Assembly: GCA_024398665.1 (NCBI GenBank)
Contig: JAKSIS010000010.1
Span: 1 to 64,000, forward strand
Source of the DNA: Bacteroidaceae bacterium
GTDB taxonomy: Bacteria; Bacteroidota; Bacteroidia; Bacteroidales; Bacteroidaceae
Length of the DNA stretch: 64,000 bases
Direction: 5' to 3'
Shown here: one piece after another, positions 44,916-53,487 of the stretch
How positions within the stretch are numbered: position 1 is the stretch's first letter
Layout of the letters: every line of letters begins with the position of its first letter
Program-made: the position numbers and the translations under genes
Notes under the pieces: model-generated
The model's database searches: none
What the model was told of the DNA's origin: nothing
What the model saw: the letters and a program-made list of their open reading frames with translations, nothing else

Positions 44916-46019
44916 TCCCACAATCTGTCCGGCTGCACGTTCAGGCGCTCCGGCAGGTCCCAGGATACCGTTCATGCGGGCGTAGCCTTCTCTCTGTGCC
45001 TTTCTTTCAGGCGTTTCAGAGAGCAGCGGAACCAGTTCCTTCCTTATGTTGTCCACAGTGAACCGTGCTGCCACCAGTTCCGGCACCACTTCACAGCCTG
45101 CGACCAGGTTGACCAGCGAAATGTATCTCACCCTGATGAACAGCGGCTTGAGCAGGCTCACCACATGCGGCAGAGGCATTCTGTAGCATACCACCTGAGG
45201 GACGCCGAACACGCCGGTCTCAAGAGTGGCCGTGCCCGATGTGACCAGAGCGGCATATGCGCTTTCCAGCACCCCGTAGGTGTTACCATATACCTTTTCG
45301 ACTGATGAGTCCCCTATTACGCTGTCATAGAATTCAGGTTCTATGCCCGGAGCGCAGGCCAGCACAGGGCGTATGCCCTCAATGCCTTTCAGCGCATCAA
45401 GCATCTTGGGCAGGTTGCGGCTTATTTCGGTCCGGCGGCTGCCGGCAAGTACGGCCACAATCTTCTTTCCGTCTGCAGCGGCAATGGGACGGCGGCAGTC
45501 CGATGCCCGGTATGCGGCTATTTCATCGACTGTAGGATTGCCCACGTAGCTTATTTCATAGCCGCGGTTTGAAAACCAGCCCACCTCAAACGGAAGGATT
45601 GAGAAAAGCTTTGACACATTGCGGCGTATCCCCCTGATACGCCATGACTTCCATGCCCATATCTTGGGGGAGATGTAATAGTATACGGGTATGCCCAGGG
45701 AATCATGCACCTTCCTGGCCAGCGAAAGGTTGAATCCGGGATAATCGACCAGGACCAGCGCATCGGGCTTCCATGAACACAGGTCCTCAAAGCAGTCCTT
45801 CCGGCCTCTCAGTATTGTACCCAGATGGGTCAGCACCGGCCACCACCCCATGTACGCCAGGTCACGGTAGTGACGGACCACAGTACCTCCCGCAGCCTCC
45901 ATCATGTCACCGCCGTAACAGCGGAACTGCGCCCGGGCGTCCCTGGCGGCAATTGATTTCATAAGATTTGAAGCATGGAGGTCACCTGACGCTTCACCGG
46001 CCACAAGATAGTACTTCAC
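44904..46019 (-). CDS. lpxB: Lipid-A-disaccharide synthase
   Basis: Glycosyltransferase (family 19) that joins UDP-2,3-diacylglucosamine and lipid X, a committed step of lipid A. The 371-residue protein starts MKYYLVAGEASGDLHA, the family signature, and continues with VDYPGFNLSLA, YYISPKIWAWKSWR, the GSRRTEI loop, TSGTATLE and the closing Gly/Ala-rich tail. It reads leftward alone, diverging from parA across an 88-bp gap, and converges with cdsA. Confidence 0.96.
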   Translation of the reverse strand: MKYYLVAGEASGDLHASNLMKSIAARDARAQFRCYGGDMMEAAGGTVVRHYRDLAYMGWWPVLTHLGTILRGRKDCFEDLCSWKPDALVLVDYPGFNLSLARKVHDSLGIPVYYYISPKIWAWKSWRIRGIRRNVSKLFSILPFEVGWFSNRGYEISYVGNPTVDEIAAYRASDCRRPIAAADGKKIVAVLAGSRRTEISRNLPKMLDALKGIEGIRPVLACAPGIEPEFYDSVIGDSSVEKVYGNTYGVLESAYAALVTSGTATLETGVFGVPQVVCYRMPLPHVVSLLKPLFIRVRYISLVNLVAGCEVVPELVAARFTVDNIRKELVPLLSETPERKAQREGYARMNGILGPAGAPERAAGQIVGLLE

Positions 46020-46041
46020 AGCTGAAAAAGTTTTAACCTGT

Positions 46042-46049
46042 CAAAAATA
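46042..46049 (-). promoter_or_regulatory. -7 box for lpxB
   Basis: TATTTTTG on the minus strand, 22 bp upstream of lpxB. No clear -33 box is visible in the adjacent AT-rich sequence. Confidence 0.4.
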
Positions 46050-46070
46050 GTATATTTTTCCCGAATCCCG

Positions 46071-46089
46071 TTTTTTTGCACTACCTTTA
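46071..46089 (+). promoter_or_regulatory. Probable parA promoter element
   Basis: TACCTTTA (46082-46089), one base off the -7 consensus, preceded by seven T and GCAC. Positions 46071-46088 match 18 bases upstream of porQ exactly. Confidence 0.45.
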
Positions 46090-46107
46090 CGAACTAAAAT
46101 CATCTCT

Positions 46108-46869
46108 ATGGGAAAGATCATAGCATTGGCCAACCAGAAGGGCGGTGTGGGCAAAACCACAACCACCATCAACCTTGCCGCATCACTTGCCGTACTTGAA
46201 AAGAAGGTTCTTGTCATTGACGCTGACCCTCAGGCAAACGCGTCATCGGGACTGGGCATTGACATCAAATCACTGGAGTGCACCGTCTACGAATGCCTGG
46301 TGAACGGAAATGACCCTCATGACGCCATACTCAAATCATGTATTGACGGACTGTACGTCATGCCCTCACACATTGACCTTGTGGGCGCTGAACTTGAACT
46401 GATGAACCGTGAGGAACGTGAACTGGTCATGAAGAGAATGCTCTCCGGAGTGAAGGATGAATATGACTACATACTGATTGACTGCTCCCCGTCACTGGGC
46501 CTGATAACAGTCAATTCCCTGTCTGCCGCTGATTCCATAATCATTCCCGTCCAGTGCGAATACTTTGCCCTGGAAGGTATAAGCAAGCTGCTCAACACAA
46601 TCAGGATCATCAAATCGAAACTGAACCCAGCCCTTGACATAGAAGGCTTCCTGCTGACCATGTACGATTCGCGCCTGCGCCTGAGCAACCAGATATATGA
46701 GGAAATACGCAAGCATTTCCAGGAACTGGTGTTCAACACCATAATTTCAAGGAACGTAAAACTGAGTGAAGCCCCCAGCTACGGTCTGCCGGCCATACTC
46801 TATGACGCTGAATCACGCGGTGCCAGGAACTATCTGGCACTTGCCGAAGAAATTTTAAGCAAGAACTGA
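46108..46869 (+). CDS. parA: Chromosome partitioning ATPase ParA (Soj)
   Basis: Walker-type ATPase that binds DNA and segregates the replication origin with ParB. The 253-residue protein starts [20 protein letters not shown], the deviant Walker A with its signature lysine. It continues with [30 protein letters not shown] and [12 protein letters not shown] text ([14 protein letters not shown]). It is the first gene of a rightward run parA-parB-DUF5683-mltD-rel; the parB start is 5 bp after its stop. Confidence 0.96.
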   Translation: MGKIIALANQKGGVGKTTTTINLAASLAVLEKKVLVIDADPQANASSGLGIDIKSLECTVYECLVNGNDPHDAILKSCIDGLYVMPSHIDLVGAELELMNREERELVMKRMLSGVKDEYDYILIDCSPSLGLITVNSLSAADSIIIPVQCEYFALEGISKLLNTIRIIKSKLNPALDIEGFLLTMYDSRLRLSNQIYEEIRKHFQELVFNTIISRNVKLSEAPSYGLPAILYDAESRGARNYLALAEEILSKN

Positions 46870-46874
46870 AAAGC

Positions 46875-47735
46875 ATGACCCCTACAAAGAAATCGGCTCT
46901 GGGCCGCGGCCTGGACGCTCTCATATCAACTGAACTTGTAAGGACACAGGGATCCTCTTCAATCAGTGAGATTCCTATGGACCAGATACACGCCAACCCT
47001 GACCAGCCGCGCCGTGACTTCGATGCCGGAAGCCTTCAGGAACTGTCGGCATCAATAGCTGAAATAGGCATAATCCAGCCCATCACGCTGAGAAAGGTTG
47101 CAAGCGGTGACTATCAGATCATTGCCGGCGAACGCCGTTTCCGAGCCGCCGGAATGGCCGGACTGAAGTCCATACCCGCATACGTCCGCACAGCCGATGA
47201 CGAGAACGTCATGGAAATGGCCCTCATAGAGAACATACAGCGTGAAGACCTGAATTCAATGGAAGTGGCCCTGGCCTGCCAGAATCTGCTTGAGGTCTAC
47301 AACATGACCCAGGAGCAGCTCAGTGCCAGGATAGGCAAGAACCGCGCCACAATAGCCAACTACATCAGACTGCTCAAACTTCCGGCTGAAATACAGATGG
47401 CGCTCAAGAACCGCCAGATAGACATGGGCCATGCCCGTGCCCTGCTTTCAATTGACGACCCGGTACGCCAGCTCAAGCTTTTCCATGAACTGCAGCAGTA
47501 CGGCTATTCGGTCCGTACGGTCGAAATGAAGGCAAGGCAGCAGAATGGCGCAGCCGGAGAAAAGAAGGCCGCTGTCAGTCAGGAACGTCTCAAGCCTATG
47601 GGCAAAAGCCTGTCTGCAAAGCTGGGCGCTCCCGTAAAGCTGAAATGCGGCGCTGACGGCAAAGGCAGCATAAGCATCGGTTTCAGGGATGAATCTGATC
47701 TGGAACGCATAATGCAACTGTTTGAATCAATTTGA
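46875..47735 (+). CDS. parB: Chromosome partitioning protein ParB
   Basis: parS-binding CTPase that loads partition complexes near the origin. The 286-residue protein has an N-terminal ALGRGLDALI (ParA-stimulating region), the ParB/Srx motif GERRFRAA with NPDQPRRDFD and ENIQREDLN, a helix-turn-helix region (GKNRATIANYIRLLKLP), and a C-terminal dimer domain. It follows parA by 5 bp. I find no obvious parS (TGTTNCACGTGAAACA-like) in the flanking gaps, though an exhaustive search was not possible. Confidence 0.95.
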   Translation: MTPTKKSALGRGLDALISTELVRTQGSSSISEIPMDQIHANPDQPRRDFDAGSLQELSASIAEIGIIQPITLRKVASGDYQIIAGERRFRAAGMAGLKSIPAYVRTADDENVMEMALIENIQREDLNSMEVALACQNLLEVYNMTQEQLSARIGKNRATIANYIRLLKLPAEIQMALKNRQIDMGHARALLSIDDPVRQLKLFHELQQYGYSVRTVEMKARQQNGAAGEKKAAVSQERLKPMGKSLSAKLGAPVKLKCGADGKGSISIGFRDESDLERIMQLFESI

Positions 47736-47739
47736 AAAG

Positions 47740-48573
47740 ATGACCGTGCTGTCCAGACTGGCAAAGACCCTAACCCTGCTGTTCATGGCCATGCTGGCCG
47801 TCGCCCCTGCCAATGCGCAGTCCCCTGTTGTCAGAAGGGAACTGCCACGCCCTGTCCTGCTTGAAGAAGACAGTCTCAGGACGGCAAGAATGGACAGCAT
47901 ATACCGTTCCCTGAATGACACCGCCGCATGGGAAAAGGAACTTGAATTCGTGCGCGGCCTTGATTTCGATCCGCCGTCAGGCAACGCCACTGAAGGCACC
48001 GCCACGAGTGAAGGAAACGGAAAACAGCGTCTCAAATGGAAGGATAAGGAAGACATGGCTGTACGTGAAATTGAAGAGAAGGTAACCGTATGGGAACCGG
48101 AACCCAAGAAAGCCGTACTTTTCTCCATAGTTCCCGGAGGCGGTCAGATTTACAATAAGAAGTACTGGAAACTGCCGGTAGTGTACGGAGGGTTTGTAGG
48201 CTGCGTATATGCGCTCACCTGGAACCAGTCCACTTACACCGACTACAGGAAAGCATATGTGGACATTATGGACAGCGACCCTGACACCCGCAGTTATGAA
48301 GATTTCCTGCCTCCACATTATGAAATTGATACCAGCATGGAGGACTGGCTCAAGGACGTGTTCAAGAACCGCAAGAACAAATACCGCCGCCAGCGTGACC
48401 TGAGCATTTTCGCATTCGTGGGAATGTATGTCCTGTCAGCCATTGACGCATACGTTGACGCGGAACTGTACCATTTTGACATTTCACCTGACCTGAGCCT
48501 GCAGTGGCAGCCGCAGATTGACATTGAGCGCGGCGTGGGGACTGCCGGCCTTGCACTGGCACTCCATTTCTGA
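47740..48573 (+). CDS. DUF5683 domain protein
   Basis: Exported or membrane protein of 277 residues. A signal-like N-terminus (MTVLSRLAKTLTLLFMAMLAVAPANA) is followed by an acidic region. The DUF5683-type core (about 125-275) begins PKKAVLFSIVPGGGQIYNKKYWK, with hydrophobic segments at about 145-162 and 215-232, which resemble TM2-like or barrel segments. Function is unknown; in this phylum the gene commonly accompanies parB and mltD. The start at 47740, after the parB stop, is preferred to a longer reading that overlaps parB. Confidence 0.83.
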   Translation: MTVLSRLAKTLTLLFMAMLAVAPANAQSPVVRRELPRPVLLEEDSLRTARMDSIYRSLNDTAAWEKELEFVRGLDFDPPSGNATEGTATSEGNGKQRLKWKDKEDMAVREIEEKVTVWEPEPKKAVLFSIVPGGGQIYNKKYWKLPVVYGGFVGCVYALTWNQSTYTDYRKAYVDIMDSDPDTRSYEDFLPPHYEIDTSMEDWLKDVFKNRKNKYRRQRDLSIFAFVGMYVLSAIDAYVDAELYHFDISPDLSLQWQPQIDIERGVGTAGLALALHF

Positions 48574-48575
48574 CT

Positions 48576-49823
48576 ATGAGGAAACTTTTCATCACCATAA
48601 CATGTTTCATTGCGGCCATGACGGCTGCAGCCCAGGACCGTGCCGCAGCCGTTCCTGACACCGCCGCAACGGCCGTTGACCTGCCTGAAAGTTTCAGTTA
48701 TGACGTTGACAGCCTTATGGACGCGTGGTTCGCAAGGCAGTATCTGACTTTTGACGAAGACTGTTTTGAAAGTTCCGCCAACCCGGCTGTAAGCGACGAA
48801 GAGTATGCCAGGCGCCTGGCCAGCCTGCCCACAATCATAGACATGCCGTACAACAGCATCACACGCAATTCCATTGACGCATACGTGGGCCGCAACCGCA
48901 AGATCATTTCATTCGCGCTGGGCATGCTTCCCATCTATGAGGACATTTTCGTTGACGCTCTCATGAAATACAACGTTCCACTGGAACTGAAATACCTGCC
49001 CATTGTGGAATCGGCGCTCAAGCCGAAGGCCTATTCGCGCGCCGGAGCGGCCGGAATGTGGCAGTTCATATACAGCACGGGGCGCACTTACGGCCTGTAT
49101 GTCAACAGTCTGGTCGATGACCGCTATGACATAATCAGGGAGACCGATGCCGCCGCCCGCCACCTGAGAGACCTGTATGACATGTTCGGGAACTGGGATC
49201 TGGCCATATCGGCCTACAACTGCGGTCCCGGCAACATAAGCAAGGCAATCACCCGTTCCGGCGGCAAGACCGGATTCTGGGACATCTACCCCTACCTGCC
49301 CCATGAGACACGCGGCTACCTGCCGGCGTTCATAGCCGTCAACTACGCCATGAACTTCTACAAGGAGCACGGGATATGCCCCATGGAGTCAGTCAGGCCG
49401 CAGCAGACTGACACGCTGCACATATGCCGCAACCTGCATTTCGGACAGATACTGCACTACTGTGACATAAGCCGCGACGAACTGTCCGCCCTGAACCCGC
49501 AGTACCTGACTGACGTCATACCCGGCGCCTACCGCACCTGTGTGCTCACCGTTCCGCTGCAGTACCTCAGGCCCCTGCTCGAAGCCGGTGATTCGCTGTA
49601 CGAATATGACCGTGAGACCTATTTCTCTAAGGCCAAGCTGGCAGTCATCGATGATGACATGACCAACAGGATCACATACTTCACGCACAAGATCAGGGAG
49701 GGTGAGAACCTGGGTTCCATAGCACGCAAGTACCACACCACGGTAAAGAACATCAAGGCATGGAACAACCTGAAGAGTGACAACATCAGGGCCGGAAAGA
49801 CCCTCAGAATTTATAACCGGTAA
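48576..49823 (+). CDS. mltD: Membrane-bound lytic murein transglycosylase with LysM domain
   Basis: Cleaves peptidoglycan glycan strands with formation of anhydro-muramyl ends. The 415-residue protein has a signal peptide (about 1-19). A goose-lysozyme-type SLT domain (about 120-270) follows, with the catalytic Glu in LPIVESALKPKAYS and the GAAGMWQFI, YNCGPGNI and LPHETRGYLP motifs. A C-terminal LysM repeat (about 365-412, IREGENLGSIARKYHTT) binds peptidoglycan. It follows the DUF5683 gene after 2 bp and precedes rel by 14 bp. Confidence 0.93.
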   Translation: MRKLFITITCFIAAMTAAAQDRAAAVPDTAATAVDLPESFSYDVDSLMDAWFARQYLTFDEDCFESSANPAVSDEEYARRLASLPTIIDMPYNSITRNSIDAYVGRNRKIISFALGMLPIYEDIFVDALMKYNVPLELKYLPIVESALKPKAYSRAGAAGMWQFIYSTGRTYGLYVNSLVDDRYDIIRETDAAARHLRDLYDMFGNWDLAISAYNCGPGNISKAITRSGGKTGFWDIYPYLPHETRGYLPAFIAVNYAMNFYKEHGICPMESVRPQQTDTLHICRNLHFGQILHYCDISRDELSALNPQYLTDVIPGAYRTCVLTVPLQYLRPLLEAGDSLYEYDRETYFSKAKLAVIDDDMTNRITYFTHKIREGENLGSIARKYHTTVKNIKAWNNLKSDNIRAGKTLRIYNR

Positions 49824-49837
49824 ACTGACAGAAGATT

Positions 49838-52084
49838 ATGAGTGAGGATATTCTTTTTTCTCCCGATGAAGAAAGACTCATTGATGAAGCCTTCCAGCAT
49901 CTTATAGACTGTTACCTGCAGACCAAGCACCGCAAGAAGGTCGAAATAATCACCAAGGCCTTCCAGTTTGCGCGTCAGGCGCACAAGGGCGTACGCCGCC
50001 ACTCTGGCGAACCGTACATAATGCATCCGCTGGCAGTGGCGCAGATTGTATGCACCGAGATAGGACTTGGTTCGACATCGATATGCGCAGCGCTGCTGCA
50101 TGACGTGGTTGAGGATACCGACTATACGACCGATGACATAAAGAACGTGTTCGGTCCCAAGATTGCACAGATTGTAGACGGCCTGACAAAGATTGCCGGC
50201 GGCATTTTCGGCGACAAGGCATCGGCCCAGGCTGAGAATTTCAAGAAGCTTCTGCTCACCATGAATGACGACATACGCGTCATTCTCATAAAGATTGCGG
50301 ACCGTCTGCACAACATGCGCACGCTGGACAGCATGCTGCCGCGCAAGCAGTACAAGATTGCCGGCGAGACCCTCTACCTGTACGCCCCGCTGGCTTACCG
50401 TCTGGGACTCAACAAGATAAAGACCGAACTTGAAGACCTGAGTTTCCGTTACGAACACCCGGCTGAATTCAAGGACATTCAGGAAAAGCTGTCGTTCTCA
50501 CGTGAGGAGATGAACGAAAGGTACCGCCAGTTCATCAGTCCCATTACGGAAAAGCTTGACGCCATGGGCATCCAGTACAGGATATTCGGACGTGTCAAGT
50601 CTCCGTATTCAATATGGAAGAAGATGAACAAGAACGGCCTGACCTTTGAAGAAGTCTATGACATCCTGGCCGTAAGGATCGTATATGAACCCAAGTCCGA
50701 TGACACCGAACTGAACGAATGCTTCAACATATACCTGGCCCTGACCCAGATATACAAGTCACACCCCGACCGTCTGCGCGACTGGGTCACACACCCCAAG
50801 GCCAACGGCTACCAGGCCCTGCACCTTACCCTGATGAGCGGCAGCGGACAGTGGGTTGAAGTCCAGATACGCAGCACACGCATGGACGACATAGCAGAAC
50901 AGGGCATTGCCGCCCACTGGAAATACAAGGCCGGAGCATCGTCCTATGAGGAGGACGAATCGGAACTGGGCCACTGGCTGGAAACCATCAAGGAGATTCT
51001 TGAAGACCCGCAGCCTGATTCCATGGACTTCCTTGACACCATCAAGCTGAACCTGTATTCATCGGAAATATTCATATTCACGCCCAAGGGCGAACTGCGC
51101 ACCATGCCGCAGGGAAGCACCGTGCTTGACTTTGCGTTCACCATACACACCTTCATGGGAACGAACTGCATAGGCGCCAAGGTGAACCACAAGCTGGAAG
51201 CCATCAACTATGAACTGAAGAGCGGCGACCAGGTTGAGATCCTGACATCGAAGAACCAGAAGATAAGTCCCGAATGGCTTGATTTCGCCACCACGGCCAA
51301 AGCCCGCGGCAGGATAAAGCAGCTGCTCAGGAAAGAGGAACGCACCAACCAGAAATTCGGCGAGGCCATTTTCCACGAATTCCTTGAGGCCGAAGACCTG
51401 GAGGCCGATTCCGACAAGATTTCACGCATATGCGCGCTGCACGGAATGGGCAGCCGTGAAGAGCTGATGGTCGCAATAGGACAGAAGAAGATTGTTCTGG
51501 GCGAACAGGAGAAGAACATAATAAAAGGTGACAGCGGCAGCAGCTGGTGGCGTTTCTGGTCACCGTTCTCAACCAAGGACAAGGACAAGGCTGCTGCAAA
51601 GAAGGATGATGTCCAGACTGGAGGGACCATTGACTACAGGAAGACCCTGATCATCAATGACCTTGACATGCACAAGTACACCTTTGCCAGCTGCTGCAAC
51701 CCCGTGCCGGGTGACGCTGTCCTGGGTTTCGCCGATGAGAACGGGCACATAACCATACACAAGCGCAAGTGCGAACTGGCCAACAGGATGAAGTCCGGCA
51801 ACGGGAACAGGATACTGACAGTGGAATGGCAGATTGAGAATTCACTCTTCCCCGCCAGCATCTACATGAAGGGGCTTGACAGCGTGGGACTGCTGGCAAA
51901 GGTCACTGAGGTCATATCGCAGAAGATGAACGTGAACATGACCAAACTGGTTCTGGAAACCCGCGAGGGCGTGTTTGAAGGAACCATAAGCGTCATGGTA
52001 CACAGTCTCAAGGACCTGGAGGCAATCAAGAAAGGCCTTAAGAAGATATCGGACATTACAACGGTTGTCCGCAAGGAGGAGTAG
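49838..52084 (+). CDS. rel: Bifunctional (p)ppGpp synthetase/hydrolase
   Basis: Controls the stringent response by making and degrading (p)ppGpp. The 748-residue protein has an intact hydrolase HD domain (HPLAVAQ at 63 and HDVVEDT at 88-94). The synthetase domain contains RVKSPYSIWKKM and YQALHLTL. A TGS domain (IFIFTPKGELRTMPQGSTVLDFAF) and C-terminal zinc-finger/ACT regions (ASCCNPVPGD, and the ACT ending) follow. The complete hydrolase motif argues for a bifunctional Rel/SpoT type rather than a synthetase-only RelA. It is the last gene of the parAB run and overlaps the convergent merR by 29 bp. Confidence 0.95.
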   Translation: MSEDILFSPDEERLIDEAFQHLIDCYLQTKHRKKVEIITKAFQFARQAHKGVRRHSGEPYIMHPLAVAQIVCTEIGLGSTSICAALLHDVVEDTDYTTDDIKNVFGPKIAQIVDGLTKIAGGIFGDKASAQAENFKKLLLTMNDDIRVILIKIADRLHNMRTLDSMLPRKQYKIAGETLYLYAPLAYRLGLNKIKTELEDLSFRYEHPAEFKDIQEKLSFSREEMNERYRQFISPITEKLDAMGIQYRIFGRVKSPYSIWKKMNKNGLTFEEVYDILAVRIVYEPKSDDTELNECFNIYLALTQIYKSHPDRLRDWVTHPKANGYQALHLTLMSGSGQWVEVQIRSTRMDDIAEQGIAAHWKYKAGASSYEEDESELGHWLETIKEILEDPQPDSMDFLDTIKLNLYSSEIFIFTPKGELRTMPQGSTVLDFAFTIHTFMGTNCIGAKVNHKLEAINYELKSGDQVEILTSKNQKISPEWLDFATTAKARGRIKQLLRKEERTNQKFGEAIFHEFLEAEDLEADSDKISRICALHGMGSREELMVAIGQKKIVLGEQEKNIIKGDSGSSWWRFWSPFSTKDKDKAAAKKDDVQTGGTIDYRKTLIINDLDMHKYTFASCCNPVPGDAVLGFADENGHITIHKRKCELANRMKSGNGNRILTVEWQIENSLFPASIYMKGLDSVGLLAKVTEVISQKMNVNMTKLVLETREGVFEGTISVMVHSLKDLEAIKKGLKKISDITTVVRKEE

Positions 52085-52421
52085 CGTCCAGCTGGCGGCA
52101 TATGGCTTCCAGTTCCGCCCTGACGGCTTTCAGGCGGGACACTATCTCATGGTTGTCAACCGTTGCCTTGGGATTGTTGTGAAGACTGTTCCTGGCACCG
52201 TTTATGGTCATTCCCTTCTCCCTTACCAGATGGTTCACAAGCTTTATGCGCTCAATGTCAGCCTGGGTGTACTGGCGTACGCCGCCCGAACTCTTCTTGG
52301 GGTTTATCTCATCAAATTCCTGCTCCCAGTAGCGCAGCGTGCTGGCCGGGACCCCTATGATATCGGACACCTCCTTTATGGAGTAGTACTTCTTCAGATT
52401 CTTGTTCGTATTCAGTGCCAT
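52056..52421 (-). CDS. MerR family transcriptional regulator
   Basis: DNA-binding regulator of 121 residues. The N-terminal winged helix has the MerR-type helix-turn-helix (SIKEVSDIIGVPASTLRYWEQ) and a GGVRQYTQADIERI wing. A dimerisation helix follows (RLKAVRAELEAICRQL). The effector domain is short, and no metal-binding cysteine pair is present, so it is not a heavy-metal regulator. It starts 2 bp after the M23 peptidase gene in the same transcript, and its 3' end overlaps rel. Confidence 0.9.
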   Translation of the reverse strand: MALNTNKNLKKYYSIKEVSDIIGVPASTLRYWEQEFDEINPKKSSGGVRQYTQADIERIKLVNHLVREKGMTINGARNSLHNNPKATVDNHEIVSRLKAVRAELEAICRQLDATPPCGQPL

Positions 52422-52423
52422 GA

Positions 52424-53392
52424 TCAGTCAAATACCTTGCCGTGATTTTCCGCAAGACTTATCATCTCCTCATACTGCTGGACATCAAGGTCCTTGAAAT
52501 AGTAGTTTATGGGATTCACGTTCTGGCGGTTCACCTGGACTTCATAATGCAGATGCGGGCCTGTGCTCTTGCCCGTTGACCCCACCAAGGCAATCTCTTC
52601 GCCGCGCACCACCTTCTGGCCCTTGCTGACAAGTATCTTGCTGAGATGGGCATAGCGGGTCACGTAACCGTAGCCGTGGTCAATCTCTATGAAATTGCCG
52701 AATCCCGACTGCCGCGCGGCGAAAATGACCGTGCCGTTGCCGGTGGCGTAGACCGGTGTGCCTGTGTCACATGCAAAGTCCATTCCGGCATGGAAGCGCG
52801 TGACATGGTATATGGGGTCCGAACGGTATCCGTAGCCCGATGCGGTACGTTTCAGGTCCTTGTTGGATACCGGCTGTATGGCCGGGATGCAGGCCAGCTT
52901 GTTCTCCTGTTCGCGGGAAAGTTCCACCAGTTCGTTGAACGAACGGGTCTGCATGTAAAGCCTGCGTTCCAGCATGTCCACCTTCTGTGACGTGCTGACC
53001 ACCAGTTCGGAATAGGGCATGTCCAGAAGTTCGGCATATCTGTTGGTCCCGCTGTAACCGGCCTGGCGGTTCTTGTCCTGCACGGGATCAGCTTCAAGAA
53101 GCACGCGGTAGAGATTGTCATCGCGCTCTTCAATGTCATGCAGCACCAGCATGGCGTCATCGACCTTACGGGAAAGGATACGGTACTGGGACTGCAGTTT
53201 GGCGTTGTCATCGGCCATATCGGCCACTGACGGCGAACTGTTTATGTACCAGTATGCGAAATAGAACACGCCTGCAAGCACAAAAACGCCCAGCAGCCTG
53301 AAGAAATATGACCTGAGGCGCTGGCCGAATGTGGGATATACGCGGCGGTAAACCCTTGTCTTGGGATCGTACTGGTAGTATACCTTTCTCAT
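52424..53392 (-). CDS. M23 family zinc metallopeptidase
   Basis: Membrane-anchored LytM-type peptidoglycan endopeptidase or activator, 322 residues. One membrane segment (about 32-53) is followed by a coiled-coil region of about 110 residues. The M23 domain (about 190-300) has metal ligands His and Asp in FHAGMDFACD and the catalytic HLHYEVQ motif. The complete ligand set argues for activity. The start MRKVYYQYDPKTR is chosen; an in-frame upstream ATG would read through the promoter. It is transcribed leftward with merR, diverging from alaS. Confidence 0.9.
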   Translation of the reverse strand: MRKVYYQYDPKTRVYRRVYPTFGQRLRSYFFRLLGVFVLAGVFYFAYWYINSSPSVADMADDNAKLQSQYRILSRKVDDAMLVLHDIEERDDNLYRVLLEADPVQDKNRQAGYSGTNRYAELLDMPYSELVVSTSQKVDMLERRLYMQTRSFNELVELSREQENKLACIPAIQPVSNKDLKRTASGYGYRSDPIYHVTRFHAGMDFACDTGTPVYATGNGTVIFAARQSGFGNFIEIDHGYGYVTRYAHLSKILVSKGQKVVRGEEIALVGSTGKSTGPHLHYEVQVNRQNVNPINYYFKDLDVQQYEEMISLAENHGKVFD

Positions 53393-53413
53393 GAAACAGC
53401 TTGCTTGCGGCGG

Positions 53414-53444
53414 CAAAAGTAATGAAAATATAGTATCTTTGCAA
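53414..53444. promoter_or_regulatory. Divergent promoters of the M23 gene and alaS
   Basis: On the minus strand, TACTTTTG (53414-53421) has TTG (53442-53444) 20 bp upstream, for the M23 gene. On the plus strand TATCTTTG (53434-53441) is the -7 box of alaS. The two promoters share bases, so RNA polymerase cannot occupy both at once. Confidence 0.55.
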
Positions 53445-53487
53445 GTTCAAAAACCGTTGTAGCAAAAACAGCAACTTTATATAGAGT

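Noticed and set aside
46071..46107. A parS-like site near parAB
   Set aside because: No match to the TGTTNCACGTGAAACA-type consensus was seen in the parA upstream gap. Distant sites cannot be judged by eye.
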